The notes: generated from the letters alone by a model not told the origin. A stretch of DNA of 64,000 nt from Nocardioides sp. WS12 (GCF_014108865.1 NZ_CP053928.1:744001-808000), one strand, 5' to 3'. Positions 50,101-59,102 are shown, counted from the stretch's first letter. Program-made: numbers and translations.

Positions 50101-51333
50101 ATGGTGTCCAGCGAGTCCGCGTCATCCGACCTCGCGCCGTGGTTGCTCGCGTACGTCGCGGAGCAGGCCAAGCTCGCGCAGGTCTCCGCGTGGGTGGACC
50201 GGGTGAGCGGCGCGATCCTGACCGAGATCCCCGAGGTCGGTGAGATCGAGGGGCTCGGTGAGAGCATCCGGGTGACGGTGCGCGACCACTGGATGGCGTT
50301 CCTCGCCGACCTGCCCAAGCCGGAGCAGCACTTCCGTCTCGTCGACTCGGCCCATCGGCTCGCTGCTGACGTCGCCGACCGCCAGGTGCCCCTGGAGATC
50401 CTGATCCGGTTCTACCGGGTCGCCCAGCAGGAGGTGTGGGGCTACGCCCGCGAGGTCATCGCCGAAGCGCCCTCCGGCGAGGTCGACCACGCCGAGTTGC
50501 TCATCTACTTCTGGAACCGTGCGGGGGTCTGGCTCGACAGTTCCATCACGGCCTCGATCGACGTCTACCAGGCAGTGCGCAGCCGGGTGCTGGCCGGCGC
50601 AGCCGCGCAACGCTACGAATCGGTGCGTGCGGTTCTGGCCGGCGAACTCGACGACCCGCGTGAGGCGTCCAGCGCGTTGGGTGGGTACCCGATCTCCGTG
50701 CACCACACGGCTTTCGTGCTGTCAGTGACCGACCCGGAGCGAGCCGGTTCCCTCGAACCCCTCGCCCTGGACCTGGCCCGCCAGATCGGCGCGGCCAACC
50801 CGCTCGTGGTCAAGCCGGGCGGGCGACAGTTGTGGATGTGGCTCGGCACCCGCGACGCACCGGACCTCACGCCCCTGTCGGCGCCGTCGGCCCCCTCGGA
50901 CCTCGCGCACGAGAGCATCGCGGTCGGCATCGGATCCTCGACGACCGGCATCGCCGGGTTCGCCGCCAGCCATCGCGAAGCACTCGGTGCCCTGCGGGTG
51001 GCGACCCCCGACGGTCCCACCTGGCTGACCCTCTACACCGATGTCGAACTCCCGGTCCTGCTCGGTTGCACGCCCGACGTCGACCGCTTCGTCGCCCGCC
51101 AACTCGGCCCGCTCACCGGTGAGGACGAGGGCACCCAGCGCATCAGGGAGACCTTGTCGGCGTACCTCGACTGTGGCGGCAGCGCCGAGGAGGCCTCCCG
51201 CCTCCTGGTCGTGCATCGCAACACGATCCGCTACCGCCTCGGCCAGGCCGAGGAGATGCTGGGGCGCCCGGTCGCGAAGCTGAGCCCCCAGCTCTCCATC
51301 GCCCTGCGCCATCACGAACTGTTCCACCGCTGA
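50101..51333 (+). CDS. PucR/CdaR family transcriptional regulator
   Basis: 410 residues. The C-terminal HTH_30 domain is clear: SAYLDCGGSAEEASRLLVVHRNTIRYRLGQAEEMLG (about residues 350-385). The central region matches the PucR/CdaR GGDEF-like domain (ALGALRVATPDGPTWLTLYTDV). These regulators usually activate catabolic operons. It is divergent from the mce operon and 41 bases upstream of the convergent alkB end, and a motif shared with the alkB upstream region precedes it, so alkane or lipid genes are likely targets. The alternative start GTG at 50092 would add three residues. Confidence 0.9.
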   Translation: MVSSESASSDLAPWLLAYVAEQAKLAQVSAWVDRVSGAILTEIPEVGEIEGLGESIRVTVRDHWMAFLADLPKPEQHFRLVDSAHRLAADVADRQVPLEILIRFYRVAQQEVWGYAREVIAEAPSGEVDHAELLIYFWNRAGVWLDSSITASIDVYQAVRSRVLAGAAAQRYESVRAVLAGELDDPREASSALGGYPISVHHTAFVLSVTDPERAGSLEPLALDLARQIGAANPLVVKPGGRQLWMWLGTRDAPDLTPLSAPSAPSDLAHESIAVGIGSSTTGIAGFAASHREALGALRVATPDGPTWLTLYTDVELPVLLGCTPDVDRFVARQLGPLTGEDEGTQRIRETLSAYLDCGGSAEEASRLLVVHRNTIRYRLGQAEEMLGRPVAKLSPQLSIALRHHELFHR

Positions 51334-51373
51334 CGCGTCAGCCCTCGAAGTAGTCGTTGGCCATCGACTCGCA

Positions 51374-52810
51374 TCACGCACCGACTCGGGAGCTCGGCGC
51401 GACCGGAACGAAGTCGACCTTCTCGCGGACGCCGCAGTCAGGGCAGCACCAGTCGTCGGGGATGTCCTTCCAGGCGGTGCCGGCGGCGAAGCCCTCGAGC
51501 GCGTTGCCGATCTCGACGTCGTAGGTGTAGTTGCAGCCGGGGCACTTCGCGGCGAGAACTTCCTCGTTGAACGTGTGGGCCGAGGTGTCCTCGAGGACCT
51601 CCTCCACGACCGCGATCGGCGCGGGGTATTTCCGCAGCAGCTTCTCGCGCTTGCTCGGCAGCAGGTTCGCGTGGCGGATGTCGCCGTCGTAGTGGGCGAC
51701 CACGCGCTTGTCCATCATCGAGCGGAACAGCGGCGGGAACATCGCGACGACGATCATGCCGGTGTAACCGGTGGGCAGGACCGGGGCGTCCTTGAAGTCG
51801 CGCAGCGTCTGGTAGCGACGGGTCGGGTTCGCGTGGTGGTCGCTGTGGCGCTGCAGGTGGTAGAGCAGCACGTTCGTGGCGACGTTGTTGGAGTTCCACG
51901 AGTGGCTCGGCTGGACCCGCTCGAAGCGCTGCCGCTCCGGCGGGCCGACCTTCGCGCGCAGCATGCCGTAGTGCTCCATGTAGTTGACGACCTCGAGCAG
52001 CGAGAAGCCCATGACGGCCTGGAGGACGAGGTAGGGGAGCAGCGCGAGCGGGTTGACGTCGTACGCGAGACCGAGCCAGAGCATCAGGCCACCCCACAGG
52101 ACGACGGTCATCAGCCAGGCGTTGAGGACGTCGTTGCCGAGGTGGAACGGGTGCGTGCCCTTGCGCTGGTAGCGCTTGGCCTCGAGGTGCCACGCGCTCG
52201 TCAGCGAGCCGCGGACGGTGCGCGGCAGGAACCGGTAGACGCTCTCGCCCATCCGCGAGCTGGCGGGGTCCTCGGGGGTGGCGACGCGGACGTGGTGGCC
52301 CCGGTTGTGCTCGATGAAGAAGTGGCCGTAGAAGGTCTGCGCGAGGGCGATCTTGGACGCCCAGCGCTCCACCGACTCACGCTTGTGGCCCAGCTCGTGG
52401 GCGGTGTTGATCGCGACGCCGCCGACGGTGCCGATCGAGATGGCGAGCCCGATCCTGGCGATGACGGACAGGTCGGCGGTGGCGAGGTAGTAGATCGCCA
52501 GGATGAAGCCGATGTACTGCACCGGCAGGTACAGGTAGGTCACCCAGCGGTAGTACTTGTCGTTCTCGAGCGCGTCGATCACGTCGTCGGGCGGGTTCGT
52601 GTCGTCGTACCCGGTGACCAGGTCGAGGAGCGGGATGACCGCGAAGAACACGACCGGCGTCATCCAGAGCCAGAAGCCCTGGTCCGTGGCCCTGTGCAAC
52701 GCGATGGCCGCCAGCGGCAGCGTGGGGACCACGAGCCCCAGCATCCACAGGTAACGCTTCTTGTCCTTCCACCGCTTCGCTGCGCCGGTGGCAGTTTCGA
52801 CCTTCGTCAT
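51374..52810 (-). CDS. alkB: Alkane 1-monooxygenase fused to rubredoxin (AlkB-Rd)
   Basis: 478 residues. Membrane di-iron hydroxylase with the three His motifs: HELGHK near residue 135, EHNRGHH near 168 and LQRHSDHH near 320; another, NYMEHYG, lies between. Residues ~420-478 are a rubredoxin domain with two Cys pairs, CPGC and CPDC; the first is followed by Asn where Gly is usual. AlkB hydroxylates terminal carbons of n-alkanes, and the fused rubredoxin supplies electrons; no separate rubredoxin or reductase gene is nearby. ATG 52810 has a perfect AGGAGGT RBS. Confidence 0.96.
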   Translation of the reverse strand: MTKVETATGAAKRWKDKKRYLWMLGLVVPTLPLAAIALHRATDQGFWLWMTPVVFFAVIPLLDLVTGYDDTNPPDDVIDALENDKYYRWVTYLYLPVQYIGFILAIYYLATADLSVIARIGLAISIGTVGGVAINTAHELGHKRESVERWASKIALAQTFYGHFFIEHNRGHHVRVATPEDPASSRMGESVYRFLPRTVRGSLTSAWHLEAKRYQRKGTHPFHLGNDVLNAWLMTVVLWGGLMLWLGLAYDVNPLALLPYLVLQAVMGFSLLEVVNYMEHYGMLRAKVGPPERQRFERVQPSHSWNSNNVATNVLLYHLQRHSDHHANPTRRYQTLRDFKDAPVLPTGYTGMIVVAMFPPLFRSMMDKRVVAHYDGDIRHANLLPSKREKLLRKYPAPIAVVEEVLEDTSAHTFNEEVLAAKCPGCNYTYDVEIGNALEGFAAGTAWKDIPDDWCCPDCGVREKVDFVPVAPSSRVGA

Positions 52811-52924
52811 CGGGACCTCCTTGGATCGGGCGACGGCCAGTCGCCGTATGCCCTCCAAGGTGTCACCGGAGCGGGGTCGTCATCTCAGGCCGTTCGCACA
52901 ACGTTGGTGGTGGGCGTTGGCGGC

Positions 52925-52945
52925 CTGCACAAAGGGCCCGGGGTG
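52925..52945 (-). promoter_or_regulatory. Shared intergenic motif, copy upstream of alkB
   Basis: On the plus strand CTGCACAAAGGGCCC followed by GGGGTG; a near-copy with a 2-base insertion is at 50064-50086. It lies about 115 bases upstream of the alkB start and 4 bases after the PfkB stop. Together with GCACAACG at 52896-52903 it could be a regulator-binding region for alkB. Confidence 0.5.
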
Positions 52946-52949
52946 TCGG

Positions 52950-53885
52950 TCAAGCGGTCTGGAAGGCCTGCACGGCAGCCAGGTCGTACGAACCCGCGTC
53001 GGTCCCGACGCCCTGGGCCACCTGCGCGGCGGTCGCGCAACCCAGTGCCGCGGCCTCGGTCGGCGTCTGGCCGAGGGACAGGCCACGCAGGAAGCCGGCA
53101 GAGAACGCGTCGCCGCAGCCGGTCGTGTCGACGACCTCGATGGAGTACGCCGGAACCTCGGCCACTCCCTCGGTGGTGACGACCAGCGCCCCGCGAGCGC
53201 CCTGGGTCACCGCGACGCAGCGGGCGCCGAGGTCGAGCAGGGCGCGGGCGCCGTCGGCCAGCGAGGTCGCACCGGTGAAGCCGAGTACCTGCTCGTCGTT
53301 GGGCAGCAGGTAGTCGGTGTGCGGCAGGGCGGCCGCGATCCACGCCAGCATGTCGGGGTCGCCCGGCGCCAGGATGTCGACCGACGTGGTGATCCCCAGT
53401 CCGCGTGCCCGGGCGAGGAGTTCGCCGGCGGCGTCGCCACCGAGGAACTCCGGTCCGCCGAGGTGCAGGTGCGTCACCCCGTCGAGTACGTCGCCCGGCA
53501 GGTCCTCGAGCGTGAACGAACCGTTGGCTCCGATGCAGTGCCAGGCCGGCCGGTCGCCGTTCGGCCGCACGGGCAGTACCGAGGCCGACGTCTGGGCCTC
53601 CGCCTTGCGGACGAGCCCGGAGGTGTCGACGCCTTCGCGGGCGAGCAGCGCGAGCAGGGTGTCGCCGACGGGATCGGTGCCGACGGCGCCGTACGACTTC
53701 ACCGCGGCACCGAGGCGACTCAGGATCACCGCCGTGCCGCCGGCGGTGCCGGCCGGGGACATCCGGATGGTCTCGACGAGTTGTCCGTCGGAGCCCGCCG
53801 GGATCGACTCGATGCCGAGGACGTGGGTGTCGAGGACGTGGACGCCGACCGCGGCGACAGTCATGGGGGCGGTGGGTGAGCTCAT
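52950..53885 (-). CDS. PfkB-family carbohydrate kinase
   Basis: 311 residues. PfkB signatures: AAVGVHVLDTHVLGIESIPAG at the start, the second motif VDTTGCGDAFSAGFLRG near residue 250 with the catalytic Asp, and GGTAVILSRLGA near residue 40. It phosphorylates a sugar or nucleoside; the substrate is unknown. It overlaps the class II aldolase (ATGA), so kinase and aldolase probably act in sequence: phosphorylation, then cleavage of a ketose 1-phosphate. Confidence 0.92.
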   Translation of the reverse strand: MSSPTAPMTVAAVGVHVLDTHVLGIESIPAGSDGQLVETIRMSPAGTAGGTAVILSRLGAAVKSYGAVGTDPVGDTLLALLAREGVDTSGLVRKAEAQTSASVLPVRPNGDRPAWHCIGANGSFTLEDLPGDVLDGVTHLHLGGPEFLGGDAAGELLARARGLGITTSVDILAPGDPDMLAWIAAALPHTDYLLPNDEQVLGFTGATSLADGARALLDLGARCVAVTQGARGALVVTTEGVAEVPAYSIEVVDTTGCGDAFSAGFLRGLSLGQTPTEAAALGCATAAQVAQGVGTDAGSYDLAAVQAFQTA

Positions 53886-54532
53886 CGGTTCTCCTGGGTG
53901 GTGCCGTAATTGCGCTCGATCGCGACCCGGATGACGTCCAGCTGCTGCTCCTCGGTGAGCACGCGTGGCTCGCCGAGGGCGCTGGCCCGGTGGTGCAGCT
54001 GGCACAGCCATTCGAGGAGCAGTGCGTTCTCGACGGCCTTGCCGAGCGTGTCGCCGATCGCGACCGAGCCGTGGTTCGCGAGCAGTGCTGCGCTCCGCCC
54101 GGCGAGGGCCTCACGGACGTGGTCGGCGATGGCCGGCGTCCCGAAGGTCGCGTACGACGCCACCCGGATCGCGCCGCCGAGGGCGAGCTGTTGGTAGTGG
54201 AGCACCGGCAGTTCGTCCAGGACACACGCAAGGGCGGTGGCGAAGGGCGCGTGGGTGTGGACGACGGCCCCGGCCGGACAGTCGCCGTAGACGCCCAGGT
54301 GGAGGGCGAGCTCGGACGTGGGAGCCAGGTTGCCCTCGACCACGCGTCCGGCGAGGTCGACGACGGTCACGTCGTCGGCGGTGCAGCCACCGAGCGTCAC
54401 GCCGGTGGCGGTGACGGCGACCAGGTCGCCGGACCGGGCGCTGACGTTGCCGGCGGTGCCGATGAGCAGGCCTGCCTCCGCGAGCCGGCGCGATGCCTCG
54501 GCAACCGAGGCCCGGAGACCGGCGAGGGTCAC
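53882..54532 (-). CDS. Class II aldolase/adducin family protein (fuculose-phosphate-aldolase-like)
   Basis: 216 residues. GTAGNVSARSGDLVAVTATG forms the phosphate-binding loops; zinc ligands are the His pair in VHTHAPFATA (near residue 93) and the later His in LANHGSVAIG (near residue 150); the expected catalytic Glu lies in the ELALHLGVY segment. It would cleave a ketose 1-phosphate to DHAP and an aldehyde. Start GTG at 54532 overlaps the TetR stop (GTGA). A deoxysugar or methylpentose is a plausible substrate, unproven. Confidence 0.9.
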   Translation of the reverse strand: MTLAGLRASVAEASRRLAEAGLLIGTAGNVSARSGDLVAVTATGVTLGGCTADDVTVVDLAGRVVEGNLAPTSELALHLGVYGDCPAGAVVHTHAPFATALACVLDELPVLHYQQLALGGAIRVASYATFGTPAIADHVREALAGRSAALLANHGSVAIGDTLGKAVENALLLEWLCQLHHRASALGEPRVLTEEQQLDVIRVAIERNYGTTQENR

Positions 54533-55224
54533 CGGTCGCTCGCGATGCGCGCGAGGTAGCCGGTCACCAGCTCGATGGCCTGGTCGATGAGGAAGTTGTC
54601 GCCGCGCGGGTCGCGCTCGAAGGCCAGCTGGAAGGCGCGGTCGCCCACCTCGACGGCCAGTTCGGCGATCGCGGTCAGTTCGGCCGCGCTGAAGTCACCT
54701 GCGTCGACCAGCCCGGAGCCGGTCGCCACGGCGAGCAGGTTCTCCGCGATCCGCTTGTTGTGGTGGCGTCCGTAGTCGTAGATCGCGTTGTTGGTGCGCC
54801 CGCGCATCCAGATCTGCATGAACGCCGGGCGGCGGTGATAGACGGACACGAACGCGCGCATCGAGGTGTCGACGAGCGTGGCGACGGTCAGGTCGGGAAC
54901 GGCCGCGAGGTCGCTGGCCACCTGGTCGTCCATCTCGGCCATGTCGCGCTCGCACAGTGCGAGCAGCACGGCCTCCTTGTCGGAGAAGTACTGGTAGAGC
55001 GAGGCGACGGGAAGTTCGGCGGCGTCCGCGATGGCTCGTGTGGTCAGTCCGTCGATGCCGTCGACGAGGACCAGCCCGGCGGTGGCGTCCAGGATCCGCT
55101 CCACCCGCTCGCGCGACCGCGCCTGGGTGGGCATGCGGCGGCGACTGGGGACGGCACTGGACGGCCGCTCCGTCGTTGACCCGTCGACGGGCACGGCGGG
55201 GCCGGAAGTGATGGACGGCGGCAT
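54529..55224 (-). CDS. TetR family regulator of the aldolase/kinase operon
   Basis: 231 residues. HTH: ATAGLVLVDGIDGLTTRAIADAAELPVASLYQYFSDKE (about residues 45-82), after a 35-residue basic N-terminal extension (PSRRRMPTQARSRERVE). The C-terminal domain is of the TetR_C type. Promoter GTGTCA-N17-TACACT (55231-55259) ends 6 bases before the ATG, predicting a leaderless mRNA. It probably controls its own operon and the divergent secreted oxidase; a 16-bp palindrome between them is a possible operator. Confidence 0.9.
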   Translation of the reverse strand: MPPSITSGPAVPVDGSTTERPSSAVPSRRRMPTQARSRERVERILDATAGLVLVDGIDGLTTRAIADAAELPVASLYQYFSDKEAVLLALCERDMAEMDDQVASDLAAVPDLTVATLVDTSMRAFVSVYHRRPAFMQIWMRGRTNNAIYDYGRHHNKRIAENLLAVATGSGLVDAGDFSAAELTAIAELAVEVGDRAFQLAFERDPRGDNFLIDQAIELVTGYLARIASDR

Positions 55225-55230
55225 GGACGC

Positions 55231-55259
55231 AGTGTAGCCTCTGAACCCGAACCTGACAC
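55231..55259 (-). promoter_or_regulatory. Predicted leaderless promoter of the TetR operon
   Basis: Minus strand: -35-like GTGTCA (55259-55254), 17 bases, -10-like TACACT (55236-55231), then 6 bases to the ATG. Spacing and -10 fit a housekeeping sigma factor; the predicted transcription start is at the ATG itself. Confidence 0.55.
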
Positions 55260-55268
55260 ACATTCACC

Positions 55269-55284
55269 TTCGTCGTACGACGAA
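55269..55284. promoter_or_regulatory. 16-bp perfect palindrome in the divergent promoter region
   Basis: TTCGTCGTACGACGAA is identical to its reverse complement. It lies 16 bases before the ATG at 55301 and 44 bases upstream of the TetR start. A TetR operator is the likely reading, but CGTACGACG words are also common in coding DNA here, so chance cannot be excluded. Confidence 0.5.
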
Positions 55285-55300
55285 AGGGCTGGAGGCCACG

Positions 55301-56815
55301 ATGAGCACCCCCCGACTGGCGACTGATCCGGGCGCGTTCGCGCTGGGCCGGCGCGGCCTGTTCGCCGGCGGCGCCGCCGCCCTCGGGGTGCTTGCGATCG
55401 ACGCCCTCGAGGCCGAGGTGAACGCCGCGACCCTGCAGGGACCGCTGCCACCCAAGGTCGACGTGGTGGTCGTTGGCGGCGGGATCGCCGGGCTGGTTGC
55501 CGCCGCGCGGGTTGCTCGCAGCGGCCGCTCGGTGCTGGTGGTCGAGGCCCGCAACCGGGTCGGTGGCCGGGTGCTCAACCACGCGCTCGGCACCGGCGGC
55601 ACGATCGAGGCGGGCGGCGCCTTCATCGGCCCGACGCAGCGCTACATCAAGAACCTCGCGACCAGCCTCGGCGTCGCGACCTTCGACGAGTACGTCACCG
55701 GCAAGAACGTCTACATCTCCTCGCTGCTGGGCCGCCAGACGTACACCGGCACCGTCCCGCCCGACCCCACGATCCTGCTGGACGCGCTGCTCGCGCTGCA
55801 GAAGCTGAACGGCTACGCCAAGGGCATGTCGGTCAGTGCACCGTGGACCCACCCGCGTGCTGCCGAATGGGACCGGACCACGCTCGGTGACTGGATCCGC
55901 CGCAACACCCTGAACAGCCGCGGCGTCGAGTCGCTGATCCGGGCCTGGACGCAGCCCGGCTTCGGTTCCGACCCCGATCAGCTCTCCCTGCTGTACGTCA
56001 TCCACTACATCGCCTGCTCCGGCGACGAGACCCATGTGGGCACGTTCGAGCGCAACTCCGACACCGTCAACGGCGCGCAGGAGAGCCGGTTCGTCGGTGG
56101 GTCGCAGCGGATCCCGCTCGCCCTCGCCAAGGGCCTGGGCAACCGGGTCGCGCTGAATGCGCCAGTGAGCCAGATCGCCCACGTCGACGGCCGGGTCCGC
56201 GTCCGTACCGCCCGCGGCGTGGTGTCCTGTCGCCGGGTCATCGTGTCGGCGCCGCCCAAGCAGGTGCTCGACATCGACTTCTCGCCGGGCATGCCGGCCG
56301 GTCGTCGTACCTTGTTGACGAAGATGCAGATGGGCCGCCTGATGAAGTGCGACGCGGTCTACGACACGCCGTTCTGGCGCACCGACGGGCTCACCGGCTT
56401 CGGCATCTCCGACTCGGGCGCGGTCCGGGCAGCGTTCGACAACGGCGTGCCCGGCACCAACCACGGCATCCTGCTGGCCTTCGTCGGCGGCTCGACCTGG
56501 GCGCAGTACGGCAACCTGTCCCTGGCCGAGCGCCGCAAGGCCGTGCTCGAGGGCTTCGCCCGGATGTTCGGCGAGAAGGCGCTGCACCCGATCGAGTACA
56601 CCGAGCACGACTGGACCCGTGAACGCTGGACCCGTGGCGGTCCGGTCGCGATGTACCCGCCCAACGTGATGGCCACCTACGGGCGCTACATCCGCACGCC
56701 GTTCGGACGCGTGCACTGGGCGGGCACCGAGACGTCGACGTACTGGACCGGCTACATGGACGGGGCGGTCCGCTCCGGCAACCGGGCCGCCGCCGAGGCG
56801 CTGGCGAAGCTCTGA
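55301..56815 (+). CDS. Secreted flavin amine oxidase, probable Tat substrate
   Basis: 504 residues. The N-terminus has a twin-arginine signal (GRRGLFAGGAAALGVLA), then the FAD Rossmann motif VVVVGGGIAGLVAAARVARSG, the GG motif RVGGRV, and the C-terminal FAD segment WAGTETSTYWTGYMDGAVRSG typical of monoamine oxidases. It would oxidise an amine outside the cell, giving aldehyde, ammonia and peroxide. GGAGG precedes the ATG at 55301. Its stop overlaps the start of a secreted beta-propeller protein (TGATG), so the two are co-exported products. Confidence 0.92.
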   Translation: MSTPRLATDPGAFALGRRGLFAGGAAALGVLAIDALEAEVNAATLQGPLPPKVDVVVVGGGIAGLVAAARVARSGRSVLVVEARNRVGGRVLNHALGTGGTIEAGGAFIGPTQRYIKNLATSLGVATFDEYVTGKNVYISSLLGRQTYTGTVPPDPTILLDALLALQKLNGYAKGMSVSAPWTHPRAAEWDRTTLGDWIRRNTLNSRGVESLIRAWTQPGFGSDPDQLSLLYVIHYIACSGDETHVGTFERNSDTVNGAQESRFVGGSQRIPLALAKGLGNRVALNAPVSQIAHVDGRVRVRTARGVVSCRRVIVSAPPKQVLDIDFSPGMPAGRRTLLTKMQMGRLMKCDAVYDTPFWRTDGLTGFGISDSGAVRAAFDNGVPGTNHGILLAFVGGSTWAQYGNLSLAERRKAVLEGFARMFGEKALHPIEYTEHDWTRERWTRGGPVAMYPPNVMATYGRYIRTPFGRVHWAGTETSTYWTGYMDGAVRSGNRAAAEALAKL

Positions 56816-57846
56816 TGCGCCGTACGACGTTCCTGGTCCTCGTCGCGCTCCTCGCTGCCGTGGGCCTCGGCCCGGCCACCGCTGCGGAGCGAGCCGTCGG
56901 GCACACGCGGGTCTTCGCGAAGGTCCAGTCGCCGGGCTTCCCGGCGTACGTCCACGTGCACCCCAACGGGCGCGTCTACGCCGGCACCTACACGAACCCG
57001 ACGGGCGACGCGCTGCGCTCGCGGGTGTTCGAGTACGCCGCGTCCGGGACGCTGCTCCGGTCCTGGACGGTGCCCGGGCAGGACCTCACCAAGCCGCGCG
57101 GCGTGCAGGTCGCGACCTCGGACGCACGCGGCCGGCTGGTGCTGCTGGAGAAGTCACTGGGCCGCGTCCTCACCCTCGACGTGACGACGGGACGGTTCGC
57201 GGTCCAGGCGACCATTCCGGACCTGCCCGGCGCTGGTCACCCGATCCCGAACTACGCAGCGTGGGGTCCGGGCGGAGCGCTCTACCTGAGCGACTACGGA
57301 CAGGACGTCATCTGGCGCATCCCCGCCGCGGGCGGTGCTCCGCGCGTCTGGCTCCGCACGGCGAAGCTCGCCGGCCTCGCAGGGTTCGGCACCACCGGCA
57401 TCGTCTATGAGCCCGCGACGCGCTCCTTCCTGGTCAGCCAGCAGACGACCAGCGACCTGCTCGGCCTGCTCCGCGGACACCTGTACCGGATCCCGGTGCT
57501 CAGCACTGGCGGTCCCGGTGCGCTCCGGACCGTCTGGACGTCGGGGCCGCTGGACCTGCCCGACGGGTTCGGCATCGCGCGGTCCGGCAACGTCTACCTC
57601 TCGCTGCTCGGCACCAACCAGTTGCTCAAGCTCAGCCCCACGGGGAAGGTGCTGGCCCGGATGCGCGCCACCGGCTCGGCAGTGCCCTTCGACAGTCCGT
57701 CGAACGCGACCTTCCTGGGCACGCGGGTACTGGTGGCGAACCAGTCGGCGATCCTCGGCAACACCAGCCACCACGTCATCCTCGACGTCGAGGTCGGGGA
57801 GCGCGGAGCGCCTCTCTTCATCCCGGCGCAGTCGACACTGCGCTGA
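56815..57846 (+). CDS. Secreted beta-propeller protein (SMP-30/gluconolactonase-like)
   Basis: 343 residues. Sec signal peptide (RRTTFLVLVALLAAVGLGPATA, cut after ATA or so). The mature part has six repeats of NHL/SMP-30-like blades: YVHVHPNGRVYAGTY, YAAWGPGGALYLSDYG, GFGIARSGNVYLSLLG and FDSPSNATFLGTRVLVAN. Family members are lactonases or strictosidine-synthase-like proteins; no catalytic set can be named confidently. Coupled to the amine oxidase upstream; the last 29 bases overlap the convergent MFS gene. Confidence 0.85.
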   Translation: MRRTTFLVLVALLAAVGLGPATAAERAVGHTRVFAKVQSPGFPAYVHVHPNGRVYAGTYTNPTGDALRSRVFEYAASGTLLRSWTVPGQDLTKPRGVQVATSDARGRLVLLEKSLGRVLTLDVTTGRFAVQATIPDLPGAGHPIPNYAAWGPGGALYLSDYGQDVIWRIPAAGGAPRVWLRTAKLAGLAGFGTTGIVYEPATRSFLVSQQTTSDLLGLLRGHLYRIPVLSTGGPGALRTVWTSGPLDLPDGFGIARSGNVYLSLLGTNQLLKLSPTGKVLARMRATGSAVPFDSPSNATFLGTRVLVANQSAILGNTSHHVILDVEVGERGAPLFIPAQSTLR

Positions 57847-59050
57847 CCCGACGGGTCAGCCGCCACACCGATGGTGCCGCCACCGCGGCGAGCGAGCTGA
57901 AGCCGATCACGCCGGCCACCACCAGGAGCCAGCGATCGATGCCGACCAGACCCACGACGGGACCGGTCAACGCCATGCCGAGGGGACGGCAGACGAACGA
58001 ACCGACGAGGTCGAAGGCGTAGACGCGCGACAGCATGTCCTCGGCGACGTTCTCCTGGATCGCGAGGTCCCAGTTCACGCTGAACAACTGCAGCCCGACA
58101 CCGTGGACCGCGGCGCCGAGCAGCACCAGCGGCAACTGGTCAGCGACCGCCATCGCGAGCGGGAACGCCGCGGTGAGTGACAGGAGCAGAACGCCCCACC
58201 GGAGCAGGAACTGCGGCCGCCAGCGCAGCGCGATCAGTCCGCCGATCACGAAGCCCGCCATCAACGAGGCGAGCGCCCAACCCCACGCCGCCTCGCCCCA
58301 CGTGTCGCCGACGACGATCGGCCCGAGCACGCCCTGCACCCCGCCGAAGCACAGGTGGTAGAGCAGCGCCTGGCCGATCAGCAGCCACAGCCACGTGTGG
58401 CGGAGCACCTCGCGGAAACCGTCCGCGAGCTCGCTCAGCAGCCGTTCTCCCGCGCCCCGAGCAGGCGCCGCGACCCGGATCAGTGAGAAGAACACGGCCG
58501 CCAGGGCGTACGACACCGCGTCGATCGCGATCGCCCACCCCGAACCAGCGACCGCCACGATGATGCCCGCCAGCGCGAACCCCACGGCGTACGACGTCTG
58601 GTTGGCCAGGCTGCGGATCACGACTGCGCGCCCCAGCAGCTCGTCGGGCACCGTGAAGCGGGTCAGCGAGTTCGATGCGGGCTGGGCGAGGGCACCGAGG
58701 CAGCCATTGAGCACCCCGATCAGGGTGAGGAACAGGATCGACCCGTGCCCGGTGATCAGGACCGTCGCGCAGATGGCCTGGCTGACGCAGGTGGCTGCTG
58801 CGGAGCCCTGCATCAGGAGTTGTCGCGGGAGCCGGTCGCCCAGCACCCCGCCGTACAGGATGGTGACGACCTCGGCGGCCGAGAAGGCAGCGACGACGAG
58901 GCCGAGCTGGGTGGCGGACCCGCCGAGGTCGAGCACCGCGAACGCCAGCGCGACCGGCGTCATCGCCGAGCCCAGGGCGCTGACCGTGACCCCGCCGACG
59001 AGCCAGCGGAAGTCGGGGATGCGAAGCGGAGAACCGTGTGGACCGAGCAC
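57818..59050 (-). CDS. MFS transporter (enterobactin-exporter-like, MFS_3 group)
   Basis: 410 residues, about 12 helices. Loop 2-3 reads YGGVLGDRLPRQLLMQG; LNGCLGALAQPASNSLTRFTVPDELLGRAV in the fourth/fifth helix region and NVAEDMLSRVYAFDLVGSF in the tenth are typical of the drug/siderophore MFS_3 group. Start GTG at 59050. It overlaps the convergent beta-propeller gene by 29 bases. Upstream lies a long hairpin (59103-59154). Substrate unknown. Confidence 0.9.
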   Translation of the reverse strand: MLGPHGSPLRIPDFRWLVGGVTVSALGSAMTPVALAFAVLDLGGSATQLGLVVAAFSAAEVVTILYGGVLGDRLPRQLLMQGSAAATCVSQAICATVLITGHGSILFLTLIGVLNGCLGALAQPASNSLTRFTVPDELLGRAVVIRSLANQTSYAVGFALAGIIVAVAGSGWAIAIDAVSYALAAVFFSLIRVAAPARGAGERLLSELADGFREVLRHTWLWLLIGQALLYHLCFGGVQGVLGPIVVGDTWGEAAWGWALASLMAGFVIGGLIALRWRPQFLLRWGVLLLSLTAAFPLAMAVADQLPLVLLGAAVHGVGLQLFSVNWDLAIQENVAEDMLSRVYAFDLVGSFVCRPLGMALTGPVVGLVGIDRWLLVVAGVIGFSSLAAVAAPSVWRLTRRVSAVSTAPG

Positions 59051-59102
59051 CCGGGCAGCCTAGGCGCGCCCGCCGACGTACCCGAACCCGCGAGACAACG
59101 CA

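Noticed and set aside
51336..51375. Short open frame overlapping the alkB stop (TGATG), possible rubredoxin
   Set aside because: Only about 20 codons with no Cys; not a gene.
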